Of a stretch of 32,627 nt of DNA, positions 26,089 through 32,627 are shown in pieces. Source of the stretch: Anaerolineales bacterium (GTDB lineage: Bacteria > Chloroflexota > Anaerolineae > Anaerolineales > E44-bin32); contig JAFGNH010000118.1 of NCBI GenBank assembly GCA_016927115.1, forward strand, positions 1-32,627, given 5' to 3'. Numbering within the stretch: the stretch's first letter is position 1; each line of letters starts with the position of its first letter. The notes under the pieces are model-generated. The model made no database searches, was not told where the DNA came from, and saw nothing but the letters and a program-made list of their open reading frames with translations. A program made the position numbers and the translations under genes.

Positions 26089-26854
26089 TGTGGAAGAATG
26101 GGCGCTGGCATTGAGCCTTGCCGGCGCCGGGCAGCAGTCGGAAGCGCTGCTTCGTACGTATCTCGGAGAATTGAGTGATGACATGGCCCGCGAGCGGATG
26201 CATGCGGCCGGTCATTCGTTGATCGCCCGCGGCCTGCTGGATATCGACCCGGAAGGGGCTGCGCCGCTTGATCCGGATTTCATGTCCTGTGTGAAAGCTA
26301 TGGCCGCTGCTGACTATAGCCTGCGCTTTGGGCGCTCCAATGAAGCGGTGGACATGTTCCTGACCTATCATTTCAAGGATGGCAAGCTCTATGAACAGGC
26401 CCTGGAATATGGGGTGGTGATTGAGCTTACGACCATTCAGGATATGAAGGACGTGATCCAGGGGGGCATGGATTTCTATGACGTCGAGAAACATGCCGGT
26501 TTCAAGGCAGGTCCGGTACAGCTTCCGTATGCCCAGTTGGAAGATCTTACCGGTGTGACAGATCTGGACCAGTTGGACGCTGCGCTGAAAAGTGCTGGCG
26601 TAGGTGAAAAGGAACGGGTGCTGCTGAAAGAGGACCTGGCAGCAGCCCGCTCGCGCGGCAGTGTGCTCCTGGTGACCTATCCTGGGAATACCTTTCCACA
26701 GTCCGATCATGGCTTCCTCACCCTCGAAGGCCCCGAGAGGATGTGGCTGGTCAGCCTGGAAGAAGTGGATGGGGAGATGACAGCCACGTTGAAGCCCGGA
26801 TCCAGGAAAACCTTCGAAGCAGAAGTATCAGCCCTGCTGACGGTGATGGCGTAA
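26063..26854 (+). CDS. EspG-like putative ESX chaperone, first copy
   Basis: This 263-aa soluble protein begins NPYRLSVEEWALALSLAGAG, then a helical segment ending LIARGLLDIDPEG, and closes with a beta-rich C-terminal part (SVLLVTYPGNTF, HGFLTLEGPERMWLVSLEE, TATLKPGSRKTFEAEVSALL). This order, a domain opening with a short hydrophobic helix, a 'rGLvD' turn and a terminal strand pair before a last helix, matches EspG proteins of mycobacterial ESX loci, which bind secreted PE-PPE substrates. The match is by layout, not by close sequence identity. GTG 26063 is chosen, 7 nt after AAGGAGG (26049-26055), overlapping the previous gene by 26 nt. The next gene encodes a related protein. Confidence 0.5.
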   Translation: MVDNPYRLSVEEWALALSLAGAGQQSEALLRTYLGELSDDMARERMHAAGHSLIARGLLDIDPEGAAPLDPDFMSCVKAMAAADYSLRFGRSNEAVDMFLTYHFKDGKLYEQALEYGVVIELTTIQDMKDVIQGGMDFYDVEKHAGFKAGPVQLPYAQLEDLTGVTDLDQLDAALKSAGVGEKERVLLKEDLAAARSRGSVLLVTYPGNTFPQSDHGFLTLEGPERMWLVSLEEVDGEMTATLKPGSRKTFEAEVSALLTVMA

Positions 26855-26858
26855 CCCG

Positions 26859-27653
26859 ATGGCATCCGCCGGCACAAGCCTCTGCCTGACCCCGGACCAG
26901 ACGGTGATCCTGCTCTCGGACCTGGGAGCGGATTCACTCCTCGGGTTCAGCGACCCGTTCCGTGGTTTCCTGGTGGAGGAAATTCATGAGAAGATCGATG
27001 GGGAAATCCTGCCAGCCCTTGATGAGATGGGCGTCATCCGGCTAAATGAGCAGGGCATGTACCGCATCGATCCTGCATACCAGACCCTGCTGCAGCGCGC
27101 GGCTACACCCCGGCTGACCGTGTTGTTTGACGAGACTGCGGCAAAGGAAACCAGGGCTGGACTGCTGCATCGCGATGAGTCCGGGCTGGCGCAGCAGCGC
27201 CTGCTGGACGGGGAAGTGGTGCTGGAGGCTCTTCAGGAACAACCGCTGGAGGAATCTCTGCTGGGCAGGTACCTTTTAAAGGAAAGAGGGCTTCCCTCGG
27301 GAAGCGAACTGGTGCTGCCGCAGCGGATCTTCAAGGACGCCGCAGCCCGTATGCTGACCGGTGACCCGGAAGGTGCACATCGAGTATTGGCTGAGTCGGG
27401 ACTGGAGAGAGAAGATCAGCAGGTCCTGCTGGATGCTCTGGCAGGATATGTGCGACAGGTGACCCTGGTGGGCATGAAGCGGTCAGCTGTCCCGTGGAAA
27501 GTGCTGGGTCTTGCCTTCCTGGAATGTGAAACCGGGTACTGGGAGATGAAACCGCTGCAGGGTGAGGTAGAGGACCGTGTGGTTCTTGCGCCTCGAAGCA
27601 GTGCGGAGCTGCGTGAGCGGCTTGCGACATGGTGTGATTCGCTGGTGCTTTGA
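26859..27653 (+). CDS. EspG-like putative ESX chaperone, second copy (paralogue of the preceding gene)
   Basis: This 264-aa protein shares the layout of its upstream neighbour: a helical front (SLCLTPDQTVILLSDLG), a turn with GVIRLNEQGMYRIDPAYQ near residues 63-80 comparable to GLLDIDPEGAAPLDPDF, and a C-terminal part VTLVGMKRSAVPW, LGLAFLECETGYWEMKP, then APRSSAELRERLATWCDSLV. The latter resembles the strand-strand-helix end of EspG. The two proteins align only distantly, so they are old paralogues that may chaperone different WXG100 partners or form a heterodimer. ATG 26859 lies 4 nt after the previous stop. No signal peptide or membrane segment is seen. Confidence 0.5.
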   Translation: MASAGTSLCLTPDQTVILLSDLGADSLLGFSDPFRGFLVEEIHEKIDGEILPALDEMGVIRLNEQGMYRIDPAYQTLLQRAATPRLTVLFDETAAKETRAGLLHRDESGLAQQRLLDGEVVLEALQEQPLEESLLGRYLLKERGLPSGSELVLPQRIFKDAAARMLTGDPEGAHRVLAESGLEREDQQVLLDALAGYVRQVTLVGMKRSAVPWKVLGLAFLECETGYWEMKPLQGEVEDRVVLAPRSSAELRERLATWCDSLVL

Positions 27654-27729
27654 AAAGCCGGCGGTTTTATGACAGATAATCTGTAATCAGCCCGGAAGAG
27701 CCCGGGCACAATTAATCAAGGAGAAAATC

Positions 27730-27999
27730 ATGGCACGCATTCTTGTAACCCCCGAAGAAGTACACCAGGTGGCAAACCAGTTCAACCAGGCCAGCCAGGA
27801 ATCCGAACAGATGGTCCAGCGGCTGGAAAGCACGGTCAACAACCTCGCCCCGAACTGGGACGGCATGACCTCGCAGCGCTTCTACAGCGACTATGAAACC
27901 TGGCGTACGAGCATGCGCCAGTTTGTGGAGATGCTGGGCCAGGTCAGCCAGGAGATGCACGCCATCGCAGACCGTTTCGCAGCTGCTGATCAGCAGTAG
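27730..27999 (+). CDS. WXG100-family protein, EsxA-like
   Basis: This 89-aa protein is a standard single-domain WXG100 member: helix 1 (TPEEVHQVANQFNQASQESEQM), turn Trp43-Asp-Gly45 in LAPNWDGMTSQRFYSDY, and helix 2 (MRQFVEMLGQVSQEMHAIADRF). WDGMTSQRFYSDYETW is very typical of EsxA relatives. It has no Sec signal, as expected for type VII substrates, and I see no clear C-terminal YxxxD/E motif. The ribosome-binding site AAGGAG is strong (7 nt before ATG 27730) and suggests high expression. It follows the EspG-like genes and precedes a hairpin-rich gap. Confidence 0.9.
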   Translation: MARILVTPEEVHQVANQFNQASQESEQMVQRLESTVNNLAPNWDGMTSQRFYSDYETWRTSMRQFVEMLGQVSQEMHAIADRFAAADQQ

Positions 28000-28022
28000 G
28001 TCTTTCGATTCGATCGATTCCA

Positions 28023-28043
28023 CGGATGGGGTATCCCTATCCG
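28023..28043 (+). promoter_or_regulatory. 9-bp hairpin after the EsxA-like gene
   Basis: CGGATGGGG and CCCTATCCG pair over nine positions (one G-T wobble) around a 3-nt TAT loop. A T-run (TTTTTT, about 28061-28066) follows only after 18 nt, so the sequence is a poor fit to a classic terminator. It may end or process the WXG100 transcript. Confidence 0.35.
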
Positions 28044-28077
28044 TCGGACTGAACAAACTCTTTTTTGGGTACAAGGA

Positions 28078-28121
28078 ACACACCTATCCTGATGCACTAT
28101 CCTGCATCAGGATAGGTGTGT
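28078..28121. repeat. Perfect 19-bp inverted repeat between WXG100 and kinase genes
   Basis: The arms 28078-28096 and 28103-28121 are exact reverse complements over 19 bp around a 6-nt CTATCC loop. The left arm contains CACCTATCCTGATGCA. No T-run follows. Such a long perfect stem could be a bidirectional terminator, an RNA-processing site, or a transposon-like (MITE) remnant. Confidence 0.75.
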
Positions 28122-28276
28122 GGTCATTCATCCTTGACACCAATATCTACCTGAGCTGATTCAGAAGCATCTTCTGCCCTGTGGGTCCTGATATCGGAAT
28201 GGAACCAGGAGATGAAATGGATCTGAACGAAATCCGGAAGGGAAGCCCGGTATCCATTCGCCCAAACCGGTTCTCT

Positions 28277-28305
28277 TTGTAGGATTCCTTTTGATTTGCT
28301 AGAAT
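28277..28305 (+). promoter_or_regulatory. Candidate extended -10 promoter of the kinase-WD40 gene
   Basis: TAGAAT (28300-28305, 5 of 6 to consensus) is preceded by TGC, giving an extended -10 element, with a 17-nt spacer to TTGTAG (28277-28282). It lies about 33 nt before the ATG at 28338. The octamer CTATCCTG just downstream (28309-28316) repeats in the inverted repeat at 28078-28121. Confidence 0.45.
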
Positions 28306-28337
28306 ACCCTATCCTGAATGCCTTCACGGAGCTTTCC

Positions 28338-31300
28338 ATGCCCTTCCGCCCCATGCCGAACGAAACAATCATGATTTCTGATGCCACCTATACTTTTACC
28401 GAGCATCCTGCCGCACCGGGTATGGCCTATGGCCAGGCGGGCAGACGTGGGACGGTCTACCAGGTGGCGGATGCACAGGGGCGGCTGTGGGCGCTGAAGG
28501 TGTTTTTGCGTCAGTACCGCGAGCCGCGCTTGGCGGGCCAGGCGGAGAAGATCCGCGGGTATGCATCGATCCCCGGCTTGCAGGTATGCCATCGCACGGT
28601 GATCACTGGCACCCAGAATCGGACCTTGCTACGCCAGTATCCGGATCTGGCCTATGCAGTGCTCATGCCATGGGTTAATGGCAAGACATGGCAGGAGATA
28701 TTAATGTCAGGGGAAGCACTGGAAACGGAAAAAGTACTGCAGCTGGTATCTTCCCTTTTATTGACTCTGGGATCCATGGAGGAACGTGGACTGTCTCACT
28801 GTGACCTGAGCGGCCCGAATGTGATTTTTACTCCTGCAAATCAGGCAGCGCTGGTTGATCTGGAAGAGTTATACAGTCCGGATCTGGTCCAGCCGGAGCA
28901 GGTGCCGGGTGGTTCCCCTGGTTACGGGCATAAGACTTCTCCGCAGGGGTTATGGAACAGCAGCGCTGACCGTTTTGCAGGCGCGGTGTTGATTGCTGAA
29001 ATACTCGGCTGGTCTGAGGAAGGCATTCGGAAAAACGCCTGGGGAGAAGGCTATTTTGACCCACAGGAAGTGGGTACCAACTGCGAACGGTATCGATTGC
29101 TTAAGGAATATCTGAAGGAGAAGTGGGGAAATCATCTTGCTGAAGTTTTCCAGCAGGCGTGGGAGTCCGAGACGCTGAAAGACTGCTCCATGTTTGCTGA
29201 ATGGCTGGCTGCTTTGCCGGAGGAGGCATCCCTGCCAAGTAAATCGATAAGCACATCTGACCAGGAACATAGATCATATGAAACCACGCTGCCTGATCCG
29301 GAAGCTCTGGAAAAGAGGAAATGTCCGGTTTGCGGAAAATCCTTTACTGCAGAACTTGCAGTGTGCCCTTTCTGTGAATCAGGTGAAAACACCGGGGGGC
29401 TGTCTTCCCGGAACACCACAGTGAAATCTGCTGCTTTAAAACCCGGAACGCTGGTGCGAGACTCCCTGCCTGCACAGAAACCTGGACCGGCTAAACGTAA
29501 AAAAGGCATTCCATGGCAGGCTGCAGCTGGCGTTCTGGCGGTGATAGGGATTGGTCTTTGGTCCGGAGGGCTGTTTGGAGACCGGGAGAAACCCGCCGAT
29601 ACCGGGTTGGATCCAGTGGCGTCGGAAGCAGCGACGGCAGACTATTTTCTCCCAGCTGAAACATTTAACGGGATCTCTGTAAGCAGCCTGGATCCTGAAG
29701 CACATATGGCTCCGGCGGGTGCGCTGCTTCGCTCCGGGCATGGAAAATTCAATGACCTGGCATATTCTGCAGAGGGCAGCTATTTTGCCATGGTTACCGA
29801 TATCGGAATCTTTATCCATGATGCGAAATCGCTGGACCTGATGTGGTGCGCGCCGTCTAATCTGCCACTGCTCAGTGTCGCCTGGTCACCGGGCAGCGCG
29901 TATCTGGCAGTTGGGGATTCCGATGGAAATATTCTGATCCTGGCTTCATCGAACGGTGAGCTGCTTGCGTATATGGATGGAAGGCCGCTTGAAGAGGATG
30001 AAGGGGCTGAAGAGGAGGCGGTGGTCGAGGAGGAACCGAATCCGGTTGGGGTTGATGCCGGACCGGATGCGCTGCACAACCAGCGGAGCAGTGCAGCAGC
30101 TGTTCACGGAGGGCATACGCATGTTGTAACTGCCGTTGCCTGGTCCCCGGATGGCCGCTACCTGGCCTCCATTTCTAGTTGGGATGATAACCTCATCATC
30201 TGGGATATGCTTCTGGGTGAGCGCAGGTTCATCCGGGAGGTGGATCCACGGCTGCCGGACCTGGCCTGGGATTCCAGCAGCAGCCGGGTGGCATTCAATT
30301 CAGCCGACCGGGTGAATATATTTGACCTTGAAAAGAATGACATCTACGCCATTTTCAATGCAGGAGAGGTTGATATCGAGAGCTTTGCCTGGTCCCCGGA
30401 CAGCCGCTGGATGGCGGTTGGTGTTGATACCAGGACAGTATACGTGAAGGATGTGGCATCTGGCAGTATTGCTTTTTCGCTCCCGGATCTGGAGGGGGAT
30501 CCGATAGCCATGGACTGGTCCCCCGATTCATCCAGCCTGGTGATATACGATGAATGGAATGGTGGCTTGACCTGGGATCCGCAGCAGGGCAAGAAACTTG
30601 TCCAAGTAGATACCGGGGTTGAGCGTTTCATCCTGCTGCAGTGGTCTCCGGATGGATCGCAGCTCGCTGGTTTAACCGATGATGGGAAACTGATGATCTA
30701 TGACGCCGGCAGTGGAAGGGAAGTGCACTCACTTCCCGTCTATGTCACCACGCATTACGCCAGTGAGGATCTGCCGATCGAGCAGGGATTGGCCTGGTCT
30801 CCTGACAATTCGCAGCTGGTGGCAGCAATGTCCGATAACGAAATCAAAATCTGGACTGCAGGGGAAACCCCGGGGATGCAGTCGTATACTGTATGTGATT
30901 GGCTGGACTCCGGGAATGGTGTGCGGGCTGTCGCCTGGCAAGAGGATGGTGCTTCTGTCCTGGTCGGCTGCCCGGATGGCACCCTGCGGAGCTGGCCGGA
31001 TATCGATCGTGTTGTAGGGCTGTCGATGTACGCAGAACAGGATATTGGCCCGATAGGGATCAGCTTCTCACCAATGCTTGACAGCTTCCTGTCCTACTCT
31101 CCTTATTCAGAAATCGTGGGACAGAGAATCAATGGTGGTGAAATATTTGAAGTAACACCTTTTAGCTCTGAGGGTTTACATTCGCTTTCATGGTCTCCTG
31201 ACCAGGACTATGCAGCATTCGGCTATTGCAGCGGGTATCTTTATGTTTCCGGTTTATTCCTTGGTGGACCGATTCGAGAGTTTTCTGGCAATTCATGCAT

Positions 31301-31670
31301 CCATGTAGATTGGTCACCCTCTTCGGATTCCCTCCTGTACACATACATGAATGACGAAGAAGAAGGGATACTTTGGGTGGTTTCCCGTGAGGGAAATAAT
31401 GAGTCTGCTGGAGAGGGGGAATGGAGGATCCAGGCACATGCCAGCAGCATTGTCAGCACAACCTGGTCTCCCGATGGAAAATGGATTGCCACCGGGGCTG
31501 AGAATGGCGAAATTAAAATCTGGGAAGCGGAGACCGGTGACTGGTGGCGGACGATGACCGGTCACCTGGGCAGCGTCGTTGCGCTGGCCTGGTCCCCGGA
31601 TGGCTCCACGCTGGCTTCACTGTCGCGGGATAATTCCCTGATCCAGTGGGATGTATCCGATTTGCAGTAG
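28338..31670 (+). CDS. Kinase-like/zinc-ribbon/transmembrane/WD40 double-propeller protein
   Basis: This 1110-aa protein has four parts. Residues about 20-300 are an eukaryotic-like Ser/Thr kinase-fold domain: Lys54 in WALKVF, catalytic-loop Asp156 in HCDLSGPNV, and Asp174 in VDLEELY where DFG is expected. About 325-350 is a zinc ribbon, with KRKCPVCGKSF and CPFCESGEN. A single hydrophobic segment near 388-410 (AAAGVLAVIGIGLWSGGLFG) probably spans the membrane, placing the kinase in the cytoplasm. The rest carries fourteen WD40-type repeats (WSPDGRYLAS, WSPDSRWMAV, WSPDNSQLVA, WSPDGSTLAS and others), enough for two seven-blade propellers outside. An acidic insert (EEDEGAEEEAVVEEEP) lies between repeats 2 and 3. 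ATG 28338 is preceded by GGAG at 6 nt. Confidence 0.85.
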   Translation: MPFRPMPNETIMISDATYTFTEHPAAPGMAYGQAGRRGTVYQVADAQGRLWALKVFLRQYREPRLAGQAEKIRGYASIPGLQVCHRTVITGTQNRTLLRQYPDLAYAVLMPWVNGKTWQEILMSGEALETEKVLQLVSSLLLTLGSMEERGLSHCDLSGPNVIFTPANQAALVDLEELYSPDLVQPEQVPGGSPGYGHKTSPQGLWNSSADRFAGAVLIAEILGWSEEGIRKNAWGEGYFDPQEVGTNCERYRLLKEYLKEKWGNHLAEVFQQAWESETLKDCSMFAEWLAALPEEASLPSKSISTSDQEHRSYETTLPDPEALEKRKCPVCGKSFTAELAVCPFCESGENTGGLSSRNTTVKSAALKPGTLVRDSLPAQKPGPAKRKKGIPWQAAAGVLAVIGIGLWSGGLFGDREKPADTGLDPVASEAATADYFLPAETFNGISVSSLDPEAHMAPAGALLRSGHGKFNDLAYSAEGSYFAMVTDIGIFIHDAKSLDLMWCAPSNLPLLSVAWSPGSAYLAVGDSDGNILILASSNGELLAYMDGRPLEEDEGAEEEAVVEEEPNPVGVDAGPDALHNQRSSAAAVHGGHTHVVTAVAWSPDGRYLASISSWDDNLIIWDMLLGERRFIREVDPRLPDLAWDSSSSRVAFNSADRVNIFDLEKNDIYAIFNAGEVDIESFAWSPDSRWMAVGVDTRTVYVKDVASGSIAFSLPDLEGDPIAMDWSPDSSSLVIYDEWNGGLTWDPQQGKKLVQVDTGVERFILLQWSPDGSQLAGLTDDGKLMIYDAGSGREVHSLPVYVTTHYASEDLPIEQGLAWSPDNSQLVAAMSDNEIKIWTAGETPGMQSYTVCDWLDSGNGVRAVAWQEDGASVLVGCPDGTLRSWPDIDRVVGLSMYAEQDIGPIGISFSPMLDSFLSYSPYSEIVGQRINGGEIFEVTPFSSEGLHSLSWSPDQDYAAFGYCSGYLYVSGLFLGGPIREFSGNSCIHVDWSPSSDSLLYTYMNDEEEGILWVVSREGNNESAGEGEWRIQAHASSIVSTTWSPDGKWIATGAENGEIKIWEAETGDWWRTMTGHLGSVVALAWSPDGSTLASLSRDNSLIQWDVSDLQ

Positions 31671-31755
31671 TATGCTGCAGTCTTTTCCCGGTCGAACCTT
31701 AGTCAACAGGACCAAAACGTTTCGAAAAATTAGGCTTGTGAGCGGAGTATGCAAG

Positions 31756-32627
31756 ATGCCCTTCCGACCAAACCCGAACGACACCATCACTATTGCAGAT
31801 TCCACCTACATTTTCTCCGAGCACCCAGCCGCTCCGGGCATGGCCTACGGTCAGGCAGGGCGGCGCGGGACGGTGTATCAGCTGGCGGATGCACAGGGGG
31901 GACTGTGGGCGCTGAAGGTGTTCCTGCGCCAGTACTGCGAGCCGCGGCTGGCGGGGCAGGCGGAGCGCTTGCAGGCGCTGGCGGCCCTGCCGGGCTTGCG
32001 GGCAGCGGAACGTGCTGTCCTCACCAGCTCGCAGCACCGGGCGCTGATCCGGGAAAACCTCGACCTGGCGTATGCGGTGCAGATGCCGTGGATCAGCGGG
32101 CGGACATGGATGGAGGTGATTCTCTCCCGGGAGCTGCTTCCACCGCTGGAATCGTTGCAGCGCGCTTCAGCGCTGGCGGCTGCACTGGTGGGGATGGAGG
32201 AGCGCGGCCTGGCACACTGCGACCTGAGCGGTCCGAACCTGATCCTGCCGCCGGAAGGCGGGGTGGAGCTGGTGGACCTGGAAGAGATGTATGGTCCGGA
32301 GCTGATGAAGCCGGAGCAGCTGCCGGGCGGCTCGCCGGGGTATGCACACAGGACGGCTCCGCAGGGGCTGTGGAACAGCCGGGCGGATCGCTTCTCCGGG
32401 GCGGTGCTGTTGGCTGAGATGCTGGGCTGGTGTGATGAGCGGGTGGTGGAGACTGCCTGGGGAGAAGGGTATTTCCAGCCGGAGGAGATGTCGGAGGAAA
32501 GCGAGCGCTCGCGGCTGCTGAAGAAGGTGCTGGCGGAGCGGTGGGGGCAGGGTCCCGCGGAACTGTTCGGGCGGGCATGGGGTGCGGATACGCTGGCGAT
32601 GAGCCCGACATTCAACGAGTGGGCGGC
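31756..32627 (+). CDS. Kinase-like domain protein, paralogue of the preceding gene, 3' truncated
   Basis: From ATG 31756 an open frame runs to the window edge (290 codons). It is a close paralogue of the kinase-like part of the preceding protein: it opens with MPFRPNPNDTITIADSTY, matches GMAYGQAGRRGTVYQ exactly, and has Lys54 in WALKVF, Asp156 in HCDLSGPNL and VDLEEMY at the same residue numbers. PGGSPGYAHRTAPQGLWNS is also shared. The GGAG ribosome-binding site lies 8 nt before the start. Whether a zinc ribbon and WD40 propeller follow cannot be seen. The two genes probably arose by tandem duplication. Its base composition is visibly richer in G and C than that of its partner. Confidence 0.85.
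   Translation, partial: MPFRPNPNDTITIADSTYIFSEHPAAPGMAYGQAGRRGTVYQLADAQGGLWALKVFLRQYCEPRLAGQAERLQALAALPGLRAAERAVLTSSQHRALIRENLDLAYAVQMPWISGRTWMEVILSRELLPPLESLQRASALAAALVGMEERGLAHCDLSGPNLILPPEGGVELVDLEEMYGPELMKPEQLPGGSPGYAHRTAPQGLWNSRADRFSGAVLLAEMLGWCDERVVETAWGEGYFQPEEMSEESERSRLLKKVLAERWGQGPAELFGRAWGADTLAMSPTFNEWA

Noticed and set aside
28078..28121. 19-bp inverted repeat as CRISPR or terminator
   Set aside because: It occurs once, with no repeat-spacer array, and lacks a T-run; it is reported only as an inverted repeat.
31878..32615. Long - strand open frame opposite the last kinase-like gene, plus + strand frame 31749-32417
   Set aside because: Both are shadows produced by high GC; the + strand frame from 31756 matches the neighbouring kinase residue for residue, which decides the coding frame.

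Overview
The window looks like a chromosomal segment of a Chloroflexota bacterium, most likely from the Anaerolineae. The evidence is indirect: a substrate-binding lipoprotein with an acidic, proline-rich linker after its lipobox Cys, many ABC sugar operons, a very long multi-PAS hybrid kinase with Cys motifs, and kinase/WD40 proteins beside WXG100 genes. No rRNA, tRNA or CRISPR array was seen. Both ends cut genes: a sugar-binding protein on the left and a protein-kinase-like gene on the right.

Region 1 (1-9705, + strand) is one long catabolic operon. It holds a ribose-type ABC importer (binding protein, double ATPase, permease), a Gfo/Idh/MocA dehydrogenase, a hydroxypyruvate-isomerase-like TIM barrel, and a full acoA-acoB-acoX-acoC set (E1 alpha, E1 beta, AcoX, E2) of the acetoin dehydrogenase type. 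The arrangement suggests import of a sugar or polyol, oxidation and isomerisation to a ketose-like compound, then thiamine-dependent cleavage to an acyl-CoA. The E3 subunit is not in the window.

Region 2 (9807-16663, - strand) is a convergent maltodextrin-type operon. In transcription order it runs LacI regulator, binding lipoprotein, two permeases, GH15 glucoamylase-like enzyme and GH13 alpha-amylase-family enzyme. Two identical 16-bp LacI operators lie in front of the regulator and in front of the binding-protein gene. No ATPase is encoded with it.

Region 3 (about 16.7-24.6 kb) is accessory DNA. It has a decayed IS3-family element (16939-17967) with recognisable ends, a 1241-residue hybrid sensor kinase with two cysteine clusters, an orphan - strand ORF, and a frameshifted tyrosine-recombinase relic. 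Long non-coding stretches lie between them.

Region 4 (24683-window end, + strand) is the most unusual part. It is an ESX/type VII-like cluster: a 98-aa WXG100 protein, a 370-aa protein with a WXG100 head and a glycine-zipper tail, two related proteins with an EspG-like layout, and an 89-aa WXG100 protein. These are followed by a kinase-like/zinc-ribbon/transmembrane/14-blade WD40 protein and a second, close paralogue of its kinase domain. I read this as a candidate type VII secretion substrate/chaperone module joined to a kinase-based membrane component. No EccC/EssC ATPase is visible, so the secretion machinery itself is not shown.
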